NCBI RefSeq assembly: GCF_000346465.2
Contig: NC_034015.1
Span: 18,901,245 to 18,965,244 of the forward strand
Length of the DNA stretch: 64,000 nt
DNA from: Prunus persica
Taxonomy: Eukaryota > Streptophyta > Magnoliopsida > Rosales > Rosaceae
Direction: 5' to 3'
The notes beneath the pieces are model-generated. The model was not told the origin of the DNA. It saw only the letters and a list, made by a program, of their open reading frames with translations, and searched no databases. This document shows positions 49,249 through 63,073 of the stretch, piece after piece; position 1 is the stretch's first letter; every line of letters begins with the position of its first letter. A program made the translations under genes and the position numbers.

Positions 49249-50269
49249 CCGAACACTTGCTGCCAACTTTTCATTGTTCTTTCAAGAAAAAGTCCTGTTC
49301 TTCAGCGTTCAAAGTAATTTAAGCTGGGCTACTTTTGTACTTTAAGCTAGAATATAGAGGCAGCCTCTGCCTGAACAACTCTAGAAAAAACACTAGTGTT
49401 AAATCTGCACACCAGTTCACCTATGTAATATTTGAAAACCTGGCCATATATGTATATATACAAGTAAAACTTTGGGATGGAAAGATAGGGTTGATCAACT
49501 CAGAACTGAATACAAATTTAAGGCCACCAACAGTAAACTACAAGAATGATGATGAAACTGCTAAAAACAAGATACTTTTAGAGAGAGACATGTGTAACGT
49601 GGTGAGTATGCAGTATCGACCTTGAAAACCATCTGCCAAAGAAATACAGCTTAGGGTGCATGCGCCTTACTTTACATATTTATGATAATCCTGATGATTA
49701 TATGGGAGAAGCTTGCATAACTAAGGCAACTAGTTAATACAATTCAGGAAATAGAGCATTCATCAACACTGGGACTACAATAGAAAGTGTACAATGTCCT
49801 TGAAAGTTCTGGTATTCCTCTTCAAACACTATTACTAATGAAAAAGAGAAGATTGAAAAAAGCAACATCGGGAGACAAGTAAATAGAAGCTTGTGAGATA
49901 AGTCCTTAATCTCAAGTAAAATTATTCTGAAAAAAGAAAAAAGAAAAAAAGTAAACGTGGGTTTTGAAGTCTTAAATGCACTGAAAATAATCAAATATAT
50001 AGGGCATCAACTAAAAAAGGGTATAACACAATTTCAAGTTTCATACCAAATAAAACCAGCGTCAAGTGAGGCACAAGACACAAGTCAAGCCTGGAGGAGT
50101 GAGCTAAGCATCAAACTTGATGTAAAAAAGTAATAAACCTCGAATGAGCACCAATGCCAGGTAAAAGCATAGAACCAAGGGTTTCTTGCAAACTCAAATC
50201 AAGGTTCAAAAGAAATTCAGAACAAGGTTGGTGAGTAGCTATAGGCTTAGGAATAATGACATACCTTAA
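49249..50269. other. AT-rich spacer, no gene seen
   Basis: Non-coding DNA between the GC-rich hairpin patch and the unassigned exon-like segments. No coding or RNA feature was recognised. Confidence 0.5.
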
Positions 50270-50590
50270 CCGTTTGAAATCAAGGTCCACAAAGAAGCAC
50301 TTAGAGATGACGTATAAGCCATTCTTTCGAGGTAAGGTATATCCTGTCAAAAAAATGGACTAAGTCCCACTCAATTGAAATCTACAGAAAATGATGTATG
50401 ACTAGTAGCAGAACAAAAATGGGGAAATAAATTTTAACTATCAGTAAGCCTTACCAATATACACACCAAAAGTAAAAGGTCCGCCGGAAGTTGAATTTGA
50501 GAGGACAAAAACCTCAGGCGGTCACATGCCTGGATGTGTACCAACGTAATTGCATTCACTACTTCATATTTAGCAGTAGGCTGAAGATCT
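50270..50590 (-). pseudogene. Unassigned exon-like segments (possible gene fragment)
   Basis: Two minus-strand stretches look protein-like and are bordered by splice signals. The first (about 50590-50447) reads AKYEVVNAITLVHIQACDRL then FLSSQIQLPADLLLLV, and ends before GTAAGG. The second (about 50345 downward) follows a ...GACAG acceptor and reads GYTLPRKNGLYVISKCFFVD in one frame, with LDFKRLR before a GTATGT. The simple phase-0 joining puts the second stretch in a different frame and stops quickly. I do not recognise the family. It may be a relic exon pair, a TE piece or chance, or lie in the 3' UTR of the minus-strand gene whose stop is at 51074. Confidence 0.25.
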
Positions 50591-51073
50591 CTGTAGAAGA
50601 ATCATAAACCAATAGACAAAGAGAAGGCGAAACTTCTAATAATGAGTTTGCCAGCTAGAGGATAACACATTGAATTAAGAGCTGATTTTATTAGAAATAA
50701 TAAAATGTATGTACAAGAGGACATCGTTCTCTGATTTGTAACAGCTACAGGGAGGATACAGTGTTTGCTAAGATATAATAACTAAACCATACTAACTAGT
50801 GCCTTGAACAAAAAAGATCTTTACAGTCAAAGTCACCAACTTAATACAGGAGCAAAATCCAAAACATCCGAAAGGTTCACTCAAAATTCAACTTGTGCAG
50901 GAGCCTACAAAAGAATCTATATAACCTAACTGTGGACCAAAAGCCAAATGACTATGCATGTAGCTGGAACTGGATAGTCAAATGACTATTCTTATCACTG
51001 GTCATTTCTTGAAACAGCAATTTTGTTTCATTAGTCAATAGTATAATGAACAAGACTATACAGAGAAGCAACT

Positions 51074-54000
51074 TCAAACCATCATATTTAAGTCTGAGAG
51101 GTCATCCATTGGAATTTCAAGACCCATGAAATCTTGATCTTGTAAACTGTCATCATCAATATTCAACCACGAACCCAAATCCTGCCCTTGGCCATCAATA
51201 TCATCAGGGACACCTAATACATCCATTCCCGGTAATTGCAGGTGAGACAAGTCAATGGACTCTGGGTCATCAATTGCATCCAACGCATACTCATCCTTCT
51301 CTTTGGTATTGCCGCTGGTAGTCATTTCACCTGATTTTGATACAGAAGGCAATGCTGGTTTGGGTTGCTCCGACATCTTACCAAGAAGGCCATTTACTGA
51401 AATAGATAGTTGAGTTGTTTTCTGCTTAGGCTTAGTTTTTGTTTTCCTTTCCCCCTTTACATTAGATAATGCTGGCCGACCAATTTTTGGAGTTCCATTT
51501 CTAGGTAACACCTCCCTGTTGTGCCCCTTTCCATCTCTATCCCTCTCACTCCTCTTTCCTTTTGCACTGCTAGATAGAGAACTTCCAATACCCGACGGGA
51601 CATTTGAAGTTCCAATATTACTACCTACATCATCAAGTGACAATTCCCTCTTCTTCACCCTGTTTGACCACGTCTCTTCTCTACCAATAGCTTGTTCAGA
51701 CAGGTGATTTAAAGGTGGAAGCACATCCGAAGATATGACATTATGATTATCAGCATTCTGACTAAACTGTGAATGGCTTTGCTGGGAACCCACGGAAGCT
51801 GCAGAAGAGACGAAAAAAATATTTGAACAAAGGAAAATCACAAAGAAGAGGAAGAAAATATCCAGACTGCAAATTCCTTTGTGCCTTTATGAAATTGATT
51901 ACACAATCAGTAAAAGAACACGCATAGGAAGATATATGGAACAGAAAGCACATTCCCAATATTTTATTCAGAGGCATAAAAAGAAATACCTGGAACTTTG
52001 GACGCGTATGGTTTGGTGGATTCACCCTCTGCAATAGCCTCTGATTGTCGCATGCCATTAATGTTGGAAAACCCAGAAAGAAGTATATCCCTATATGAGG
52101 GTTCACTGAAACAGCTTTTCTCTGTATCTTCAAATTTTCGACATCGCTCTAATGTCCGCTTAACAAATGCTAAGGCAGCTTGCTTGGCCATTTTGTTACT
52201 GGTACTCTTCCCACCAGTGGCATTAGGACCCCAACAACTCTGTCAAACAATGTTTGTATTAAATTCAGCCACCATCAATGCAAGTCTATTGTCAAAAGCA
52301 GAACACCAGCAGTATTTGAAACACTTGAGTAAACAGCCTCAATGTTAGACCAATGGAGGCAACCGAGGATTCAATTTTTTAAGAATAATTTGCATATCCA
52401 AATTGACAATTATAAAAAAAAATGTATTATTAACATAAGAGTGTAACACAATCTAGAAAAAGAAACGCAACAATAACATAACAAAATACAAACACACACA
52501 AAAACAGCATTTCAAGAGCCAAAAAGATTAACCAGATGGCATGCTATTAAATAACTTTGGAACTGAAATCCATTCCAATGAAATCAGGTTCTAAAATTTC
52601 ATTTTATTGAGGTGTTTTTTTGCATACAAAAGATGCAGACCTTTTCTGCATGCAAGCATTGCATTTACAAACCCCCAGTGACCATCTCATGAAGTGGGTT
52701 GCTTGACTGATTATCTTTTCATAAAGCTATCAGAAGGCACCCTCCAGAACAAAGGCTAGGCGACATTAAAGGATGATGACAGAATGCTCGGAATACCTCA
52801 CCCAGTCAGTAGTATCCCAAATAAATTAGAGCCACATACAAAACTTAGCAAGAGTACAACACAGCAAGTAAGACCTCTGACCAGAACCAAGGTCTATCAT
52901 TGGTCTTTATTTCTATCGATTTATTCTAGATCATTTATGCATTGCAGCTCAAGCCCTTTAGTTATCATACCTATATTTGCATCCTGAAACCTTACATGGA
53001 ATAATTGAATAAAGAGCAAAGTAACACAATGGAGACGTATTTAAGGTTAAAGAGATTACCATATACTTTTCATAAGCCATTCCAACTAGTTTGTCAAGGG
53101 CACGCTGTTCAAGCTCCCTATACAAAACAAAAATCGATTAGTTACATAATGATGCACAGAAGATTAAGCAAAATAATCACAGGATAAAGGATCAATTACT
53201 TTTCTCGGAATTCCTCTGTTACCGAGGCAGACCTCAACAGTCTATCCAGAAAGCCTTTCTTGTTGGAGACCTATTAAATCAAAAAGACAACCATTAAATG
53301 GAAGCCTCAAGAACAAAGTTCAATAGAAAATTAAAAGCACAGTAACTAATAACTGTTCTCGTACATCCAAATGATTACTTATTTAAAGTTCCTATCCAAG
53401 TCAACTGGCCTAAGATGGACAAACATGCATATCCATTCCACAGAATGTTCTGATGCAGCAGTAAGAAGATGAAAAAGAATCCAATAAAAGTTAGTAGAAA
53501 CTAAGGCAGAGTAATTCTTTATAAAAATACCTGTTCATGATACTTCTCCTCTAATTTCCTAATTTCTTCATTGATTCCTTCATCCCCAGTCTGTGTCATA
53601 TCAGGCTTAACAAAGATCATGCAAAAAATATATATATATATAATTAACAGCAGTCCATATTATGAAAGGATAAAATATATAACTTTGAAATATTGGAAGG
53701 ACAAAGCTTCAAAGGAAAAAGCTTCTTATGAAACGAAACACTTGATAGAAGGGAAATGAGAGATATTATGGAAAGTAAACCAACCTCTAGCTCTGGAAAA
53801 ATTCCAATACTATTGACCTCCAGGAGAAGTTTTTCATTTATGTGCATGTTAGCATACTGAGATTCTGAACAGGCCAATCCAGATATTGATACTTGGTCTG
53901 AAAGAAAACCGTTTTGCGAATGACTGAAGTTCGAACTGATTGCTTTGTGTGTGCCTTCAGGCTCATCATATTCCGGCCTCCCAGTAATCCTAAAACCATT

Positions 54001-57000
54001 AAAAGCAGCATGCCCAGCAAACTGAAAGTTATCTTGTGATTGATAACTCAAACCATTTGATTCCACCTCTGCATCTATATCAAATTCAACCCCATCTGCA
54101 TCAAATGTGAGGTCGTCATTTCCACTGCTGAAATCCTCCTCTAGAATTACAGCTGCTAGGAGTCTCTGACAGAGGGGAATTGCAACACGATCCCCAGCTC
54201 CTGGTACTAAATGTTCTGGACGAAATTCTCCACTCTTTGGTTCACATCCAATCAACCTAAGCCCATTAGTGACAGTAGCGCTACAATCTATACTAGAAGG
54301 AACTTGGGCTTGAGTCATCACATTAGATTCGATGTTTCCCTGACAAATCAATAGAAAATTAGAATACATAACTATACACAGGAGAGACAGAGGCATAGCT
54401 GACTCCTAAATATGCATACCAAGTAAAACATTTTGGGGACAAGAAAGTATTTATCAACATCAATTATTAAGAAAATAATAGCTTCTATTCCTTCGCCCCC
54501 TTAATTAAAGCAAGCTGTCACCTGTTGCTTTAGGTAAGCTGTGTCCGCATCAGATAAAAAACCAAAAAATGGCTCCATTTGCCTCCAAAATGAGCTTGAG
54601 AAGGACCGAGCTGTAGCAATAATAAAACTTTAAATTCCACAACAAAATATATATTGGAATAAGATAAAAACAAAAATCTTTAATGAGAAAGTCACCAGAA
54701 TTAACGACAGCGTTTGCAGCAGCCAATAACTCTTCATGTCCGTCATCTGACCCAACTTAGAAAATTAAAACAAGAGTGAATAGAGAACAAAAAACACTAT
54801 ACTAAAATAGAAAATCAATTCAAGAAATTATTCCTCAATAAAAGTACCGAGAAAATCTGCTGCTGCATTGATTGCTGTATGCTTTTGACGTGTATAGGCC
54901 TTTCGATCAGAAAGTCTCCTAGTTGGCGGTCGACCTGCCTTGCTGTGTAACAAATTACAATAAAATATGAGAGTCAATCCAAGTAAAAATATTTTTAGGC
55001 TACAAAATAAATAGCATACTTATTGGACAGCCAGAAAAATATACACAGGTACAATATATTAAACCTTTCACTTTTGTCAAAACCAAGTCTGGAACTTCTT
55101 AGCTGTTTTGCTGTTCCAACATTTCCAATCTTCTCAACCGTCATTGGCATGAGAGACCTTGTGGAAGTAAAACCTCTCCCTGTCCTCCCTTGCCTCCGAA
55201 CACCATCTCCAAGGTCTTCCCCAGTAACCAGCTTATTCTTTCTTGATGGCAGGACCAGAGGGGACACCTTTTGAACATTCTGTCCAGCTTTCTCATCTAT
55301 CTCATCAGTCTTTTTGCCTTTATCTCTGGATTTAATCTCCGCAACTCCTGACTCCTCACTCTCCGATAGTGCAGCTGAAGACAAAGGTTCGGCTTTTAAC
55401 TTAACCTGCTGAGGAGAACTTCCTGGTAGGCGTTTGGCAAATCCCATCCCGATGTCACTACCAGTAATATCAGATGCACTATCCATAGTAGGGGTTTCCT
55501 CGTTACTTGAGACAATAGGAACAAAATTTGATCGTCTCGCAGTGCGGGAGATCTTCTGTGGTCTTTGGCCAGCCCACTGGGCAACAGGTGGAGATGAAGA
55601 TCGTGCTGATGCCATGCGTTTGCGATTGTTAGCTCCAACAGCAGCAGGGGGCTTGCTTGTACAATGAGAAATGTCCCAATCATTAGCAACAGTTGCTCGA
55701 TGAACAACCGGAGACAACTTGGGTACAACACCTGAGCCTGATCGTGGAGCCCGAACAGAAGCATTTATCTTTGTGCTTGAGGTAGGACTAGCTGAATTAA
55801 AATCATCACGAACACTTGCCCTGAAAGACATACAGTATAAAGAGGGAGAAATCAATACAAAGTTTCATAAATAAATAAAGACCAAATTAGTAAATAAATA
55901 GAAGGAGCAAGTGATAAAGAGGCTAACAATAGAACCCAGATAGCAGCCCTAACAAGCAGTCGAACACCACTCTAAAAGATAAGCACATAAGAAAATGTTA
56001 TGGATGCTATGCTTACTTATTAACAGCTCTGTGGTTCACCCTTTCCTTATCTGTACCAATAGGGTGATCTCTCTTATCATTGATAAGGGAAGTGTTGTCT
56101 GGTTCAGTCTTAGGGATGGATGAACGGAATTGTGAGATTCCGTCAGACTTTCCACCTCCAACAGCTCCATTAGTAACTCCTGGCCTATAAACATATAAGA
56201 CATCAACATTACCTCTCAAGTATCACAGATGACGATTAATAACAAACAAACAAACAAACAAAAAACAAATCTGAAAAATGTTTCCTAAGTGATTATTTCA
56301 AAAGTTCAATGAAATAACATGTCAACAAGAAGCATAGTTTAATGAAAGAAAAACAAAAACAAGAAGAGTGGCCCTTCGATCACCCATCGTAAGAAAGTAT
56401 TCATATTATGTGAAAAACCTTTCACTATCTGTACTATGAGGTGAAAGCCTAAAAGAAAGTCCTGTCTTATGCATTCCAATTCCATCCATGAGATTGATTC
56501 TACTCAATAACTGCAAATGTTTTAATCAATCACTACTGGTACAGATATCCTTTAGGGCAATTGTTACATCAAGCATATTGCCTTTTTATCATCAGATGAA
56601 AAAATTACAAGTACCAAAGTCTTAGTTGCTAATTATATTATAAAAGGCATGATTTTTCAATAATTTCTAGATATGCCTTCTTAGGCTTCAGGGAATTATG
56701 ATATTCTCAATCACTAACATGTTTTCCTTATCTGACCAAAATAATTAACATGTTTTCCTTAAATAATAGGACAATACAACACCAAATGGAAATAGACAGA
56801 AAAAAATAGTATGCCGGTATACCTATAGGGAAAAGACCAAACAACTTAACCATATAAATAGGTGTCATTCTTTTGCCTGATTCTTTGAACTCATTTTAAA
56901 ACTTTTGAAAGTATGTGAAGTAGTTGATTTCTACAATTTATCTCTTATCATCAAAATCCATATACACAAAGAGAAAAATCAAAACATAAATGTGCAATTA

Positions 57001-59137
57001 AACCTCAAATTAACGATGCCCTCAGATGGATACAATACAACCTTGGTCCTTTTAAAATTCCAGAATAAGATGTGCAATTCCAATACAAAACTGAAGATAA
57101 ATGGTGACAAACAACAACTTGCATAAAGGTTTAAACAATTACCACATCCCTTATGGATCCTCGGTAGAAGTATATAAATAATAAGCATGTTAACATTGAA
57201 CAGTTCGCCGGGACTTCTGTACCAGTAAATTGACCTGAAAGGGCTACGTGTTCCTAAGTTCCTTTTAGAAATAAAAATTTACATTCTGCAAAATGGTGAT
57301 CTAATTCACCTCAACCGTGAATGGATACATTTGTTAAGATTCTATATATCATGGTTCAGACTGTCCTTATATGAAGATGCATGTACAGTTGCACTTTAAG
57401 AAGCCATACCTGAACCCATGGGAGTCACTATTTAACCTTGAACGGGCATCACTCACAGGCCTTTGCTGCATTCCCTGTTTAGTTTCACGGAAGCCATCAA
57501 TTGGTTTACCGGATACCATACTTGGAGAAGCATCTGGCTTTATCCCAGAACGTTTTTTCTTCATTTTTGACTTTTCCCAACCATCAACACCGATAGATAA
57601 ATTCCGATCCTCACCCTGAACCGCACCACTACTTGCAAGCCGCAGCACTTCCCTATCCCTGTCTACTGCCCCAGATGGCCGGACAAGAGCATTACTCCTC
57701 ACATCCATCTACAATTATCATAGTTAAGTCAGTCTTCCCTTAAAGGAGTAATAATGCAGAAAATATCAATGGTGCCAACCTGAAGATAACTAGAGACATT
57801 ATCAATCTACCCTTCATGGATTAGCAGGCGGAATGCACATGGCTTAAAGCACAAAAGACAAATTTAACCAATCCACAGCTCGAGAACAATAGAACAGTAT
57901 GAAGCAAGTATACATACTTTCATAATTATATGCAGTCACGTATGCATCATAACTAAAAACAAAAACAAAACAAAAAAAGGGTGCATTGTAAACCTAATAA
58001 TACGCATAAACATTAAACTACATGAGTACCATATCCCACACTCACTCAGGTGAACAAAATGTTCGCATTCAAGACATTTGAAAAGGGATATCTAAGTGGA
58101 AGAAGGATCCAATTAGATCAAAGTGAGGTATTTGTATACGCCCATAAAACAGGTACTAAAATAGAATAACCATAACAGCATAGAGTGATTTTCTAAAGCA
58201 GCTTTAGACAAAACGTAGTTTAACCACAATTACAACTAAAGTAGTTCCTGTAAGTTAATTTTAAACAAGATATTCATAGCCAGTACTCAAGAAAGGAGCA
58301 CAATATAGAAAATATGAGTGAAAAAGGCAAATGTAGTAGAAAATTTTCCAAGACACAGACCCTCACATCCACCAAAGAAGTACGAGTGCGTTTGTTTGGG
58401 ACAGAGTTCTTGGTCCTTTCTTCTGACTTTTGCTGCTCAAGTTCAAAACCACCTGTGACAGCATGACTCTGAATACCAATCTTACCCATCTTTGGCCCCA
58501 GGATTGATGACCTATCACTCGATAACACCACACTAGACCGTTCATTAGAAAAAACTTCTGTTCTTGATCTCTTCTTTGATGGTACGCTTGGGAAAACCTT
58601 GTTGAATACGGATAAGGCTTCAGTGAATGTTTTTACACGTTCCCTGTAAAATGATTCAATGTTATGGAGTAATTACAACTTACAATTCACAACTACAAAC
58701 CAAAATGCAAAATATACAGGAAACTACCTAGCCTTAACAGAGCTGTCACGCAGACCAGCTTTGACTCGTTTTATATCCTCTGGTATTGGAGATGGTTTTC
58801 CTTTTACAGAACCAGATGGAGATTCATCAGGTGAAATGCTAAGAGCAACACTCACAAGTCTTCTCAAGTCCCCTTGTCGATTAGACTTGTACTCTGAAGC
58901 CACCAATTTTGGATCAAAGCGCAAGCAATGGAAGAAGTTTGTTACATCTCCGTGTGTTATTAGAGACGTGCTTCTTGACATGTTTGGAAGTGAAGATAAA
59001 ATTGGATTTTCCATGCTCTCGCGAAAGCTACCAGATCTGTCCAATGGAGCAGCTATGTGGGATCCTCGCTGCCCACTGTTGTATAATGGTCTATCCGGGC
59101 TACCAGATGAGAGATCAAACTTGCTAGAAGTTGCCAT
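51074..59137 (-). CDS. Large disordered nuclear-type protein, AT2G19390/AT4G29790-like
   Basis: Function unknown. The protein, over 1,200 residues across many exons, resembles the plant-specific family represented by Arabidopsis AT2G19390 and AT4G29790. It starts MATSSKFDLSSGSPDRPLY, with conserved GDVTNFFHCLRFDPKLVASE, and then SPDESPSGSVKGKPSPIPED. A long Ser/Arg/Lys-rich disordered region with basic clusters follows (PNKRTRTSLVDVR, KMKKKRSGIKPD, GANNRKRMASARSSSPPVAQ). Then come an ordered AINAAADFLVGSDDGHEELL block, SSSFWRQMEPFFGFLSDADT, and a predicted coiled coil (about 53100-53600: EEIRKLEEKYHEQVSNKKGF). The C-terminus is acidic and Leu-rich (SWLNIDDDSLQDQDFMGLEI). The last exon is 51074-51798. 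The start ATG (59137-59135) is preceded by a leader exon to about 59257 and a long 5' UTR intron to the first exon at 61080-61200. Nuclear location is inferred from the basic patches. Confidence 0.85.
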
Positions 59138-59257
59138 TGCATCAGTTTCCACACATTCTCCGGGTCAAAAAGCCAGAAAATACAGAGGTGCATGACAAAG
59201 ATGGGCACAACAGCGCATAAAGCCCAAACTCTAAAGAACAATGACTGGGCAGTGCAC

Positions 59258-61079
59258 CTGAAACAGATAAGGATCATGATACAAGAAGCAAAATCCTTGT
59301 TTGTTTTTTTTCAAAATTAATAATCAAGTTTTCCATTATGATGAGATGGGTAGCCATTTTTTGAGATCAGAGAAAATTATTGGATACATATCACGAAAAG
59401 CCAGATGCGAAAACGTGTAAACAAGAAATTGGACTGAGATGCATAAACCATACAGCACATAAATTATGGATTCCTTATTCAAAGGTAAAATAAATTGGCA
59501 ACATCCATTTAGATTTTGAGTAAGGGTATTGGTTCATAAAAATTATGCATAAGCCATTCAGATTCAGAGTAATGGTTCACAAAATTACGAACCTAAGATT
59601 CAAATAATCTCATGAACTCCCCTATCCGAAAGGATAAAGAAGGAAATAAATTAACCTTTGCAATAGATGCTGCATCTTATTATATCCATAAAAGAGAATG
59701 GGTGAAGCACTCCATGAGAGATATTATCAACACACTCCCGAATACATATACTATGTAGCATTACAACCCAGAAACCATGTGACCCTCATAAATAAATGCA
59801 AATGATGTGCATGCTATATGAGCATCATGCACAGAAATCAGAAATATAAGCAGCATTATAGTTCTCTATTAATGTTAGCACTATTACGATAATCACATTG
59901 ATATTAAATTAAGATCGAGGCACAATGAATGGCATGTTGCATATATAACAAATATAATTACGACTACCTGGATTTAAGCATTAACTTTTTGGAAGGGGAT
60001 CAAACACTTACACACGCAAAAGTCAAAACTGGATTAGGAAAATCTGATAAGCTCACAGTTAATAGAAAATATTTCCACTTCAAATATGCACAATTTACAG
60101 TAACCAAACACCCGGTCAAACAAGTCTCCTTTGGTACAATCTCCTCCCCCCGGTCTATCCTGCTACTTCTACAATTTACTACTACTGTTCATTAAGGATA
60201 AGAACACTACACAGATCTAACGTTCACACACCCAAAAAGTAATACTAGATTAGGAAAATCAGATAAGCTGACAAGTAACAGATGTCATTGTTGAGTTCTG
60301 GTTGAATCTCCCTAAGTAATAAATATCAATATCAGTTCATTGACCAATGAAAACTAACTAAGATGGATGATGACACTAAATGGAGCAACACATGCTATTA
60401 CAGACACCTACACAATGGCCCAATTAACATACCATGAGCATAGCAGAATATATCAACACTGACTGTCATTTTAAAACAAAGGACTTAAGATAATTCAATG
60501 AACACAGCTATATCGAAGGCTGCGAAAGTGACACCGCACAGTTACAAAATGCATTTTTTTCATTTATCATCTTTCCTTCTTTAGAAATAAAATTCTTTCC
60601 CTGGCTCTTTTTCTAGAGGGAGGAGGTGGGTCTAGCTGTTTCACCCAAGTAATAGTATGACTCCTAAGTTCAAGGTCTTTCGAGCTAAAATTTTACTGAA
60701 TGAGACTATTTTTCAACATTTTTATTTTGCTCAGGATTCTCCATTCTAATCAACAAAAGCTACACCTACCAAACAGATAGTCACATTAAATTTGGTTTAC
60801 TTTAAATTTTTATTTATCTTTTACTTTATTGCTTCCTAAATTTAAAGTTTTTCTGTTAATCTGAGTTCATCAATAAAAATAATACAAAAAACCTTAAAAC
60901 AAGAAAAATAGCTCAGATATTAAACGGAAACCCTAGAAGTTGAATCCACGAAAAACCTAGAGAAATGAAGCATTACGAACCTTCAATCACACGCCAAAAA
61001 TAAAAACCCTAAATAAGCACGTAGAAGTTAAATCAACCAAAATCTAATCAAATTGAAGTTTAAATTCAAATCTATACCT
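59258..61079 (-). other. Long 5' UTR intron of the AT2G19390-like gene
   Basis: On the minus strand a donor (CCCGATTGAAG|GTATAG, near 61080) and an acceptor (TTTCAG|GTGCACTG, near 59258) define an about 1.8-kb leader intron. It contains the telo-box-like AAACCCTAA (61004-61012) near its 5' end and a local direct repeat (60010-60065 and 60226-60281). Leader introns of this size often enhance expression; that is inference. Confidence 0.55.
60010..60281. repeat. Imperfect direct repeat pair inside the leader intron
   Basis: A stretch near 60010-60065 (with GGATTAGGAAAATCTGATAA) recurs at 60226-60281 (with AGATTAGGAAAATCAGATAA), offset by about 216 bp. It is a decayed local duplication with no coding content. 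Confidence 0.6.
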
Positions 61080-61200
61080 TCAATCGGGGACAATGATGTC
61101 TAACTGATGGTGAAGCAAGGGCGATTCTTTAATTTGGAGATTCAATGATAGGGTAGGAATTGAATATTCCGAGGGTTCTGTTTAAGTTCGGAGCTCGAAA

Positions 61201-63073
61201 TCGAAGGTTCGTACAAAGCCATGGAGGACGAAGAAGAGCCCTGTGTTTTGATCGGCAATGGAATGGGATATAGTGAAGTTACTGTTATGCCCATGCTTCG
61301 TTTTATCAATGTATTAAAATTGGCGTCGAGGGTGGGGGTACTTTGGGAAGAACATTGTCGAGCCGGCTCAAACAGCTACTGAGAGAGAGTTTTCAATGAA
61401 TGGTATGTATGTAAATTTATATATGCATGTATGATTTTGTAGGTAGGTGTATAGGCACATGGGATGAATTTGGGAAGTGACAATTATTGAACAATTTTTA
61501 CAAATATTATTCTGTGAAAATAAATATTAAAAATATCATAATTAAGGCTGCACACACATGCTATAGATTTGCCTGTAGCAATGGGAGAGTGGAAATGGTG
61601 GGCAGAAAGTATGATTAATTCCTATATTAACATTAAAATCTGAATCTATTGTTCAACTTGTATAATTTGAAATTATGATTGGGAAATAAAGTCTTCTTAT
61701 CTTATAAAGTTAGATGATTTTAACACTTCGTGATATGGAAATATTATTGCGTGCGGATGTAACATCACGTGAGATGCCAGCATGATGTTATGAAATCGCT
61801 CCAAGTTTAACACATACAATTATTACCGATTTTCAATATACGGGTTAGTGTTCAAGTATTAACACATGTATAATAACTTTTAAGTGATTGCATATACATA
61901 TTACAGTTGCACTTAATCATTTATAGCAACAATCGTCCTACATTTGTTAAACACATAAATCAGACAAACTGTCATTGTACATTTCTCGAGTCCAGAACCT
62001 CTCCTAGGCTAATCAGATACGAACCACACAAAAATTTAAAATGAAGGTTTGAATTTCTCCAAAAAGGAAAATAAAATAAAAACTGAGGGTTGGAAATCGA
62101 AAGCACAAAAAAGGTAAATAGAAAATCCACACGTCAATAATAATTATAGTAATATCATAAAATGCTCACCTAAAGTGCCCTATTTAAAAACTTTTAACCA
62201 TGCCAAATATTTGAACACTGTTTTCCATAAATTTATGTAAACAAACAAAGGCCAGTTTTCAACTTCGAAATCACTAAACTTGAAAACATGTGTTACAGAA
62301 GAAACCCCCCCCCCCCCGGTCACTAAAGTCTGTCTCCCAATCCGACAACCAAATACAACGTAAGAAAGAATAAACAAACAACTGCGTTGATGTGTTTTGA
62401 ATGTCACTGTCCTTGCGCTATCCATAATATATCCCATGTCATGCGTTTGCATTGCATGTGTTTTTGAATTGTGGTCATGTTTCGGATTCTATGGTTAGGC
62501 TGACAGTCACCAACGCGTGTGGGCACATTACTGTCCATAACATTGCTCATGGTATCCAATATGAGATATCTGTCTCTTAAAGACATGGAGAAGCCAAACT
62601 GCGCTCAGCTGCAATCAAGATGTTCATGGAATGACAGACAGTTGTTGAAAAAGATGTTTAACTATAATTTTCAAAACCAAGAACATCCTCAAACTTCAGG
62701 GTGGTCATTGTTTACAAACAGCACCATAATTTCCTAGACAATCAAGAAAGGATGAAAGACCGGAAACTGCCACAAGCGAAGGCATATTGTGCTTGCCAAC
62801 CTGGGTAGCCAGGACCATGACAAAATTCTCACACCCATTTGGATACAAAAGCTTTCAAGATCTCTACTACTACTCCTACAAAACGAACCAATCCACGGGT
62901 CATCTTGAAGTGTCTTCAATATTACTCTGTACACTTAGAAGAAGTTCTGCAAGATGTAGCAGTCAACTGTGTTGACCATGGTGACTGGGGCAAAACCTGA
63001 CCCAAAAACAAGCAGGCATACCCAACATGTTCATACAAGGGCCTTGTCCGCCTGTTACACTGGATGCTATGAG
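61201..63073. other. Promoter/spacer between the AT2G19390-like and NDR kinase genes
   Basis: Upstream region of the minus-strand AT2G19390-like gene followed by the 3' UTR of the NDR kinase gene. A 13-bp C-run (62305-62317) occurs here. Reading frames in this stretch show no protein-like pattern. Confidence 0.5.

Noticed and set aside
62305..62317. 13-base C-run as a structural or regulatory element
   Set aside because: An isolated homopolymer in spacer DNA; slippage or assembly error is sufficient.
62519..62975. Short reading frames on both strands between the AT2G19390-like and NDR genes
   Set aside because: No protein-like pattern or splice context; the region is probably the 3' UTR of the NDR gene.
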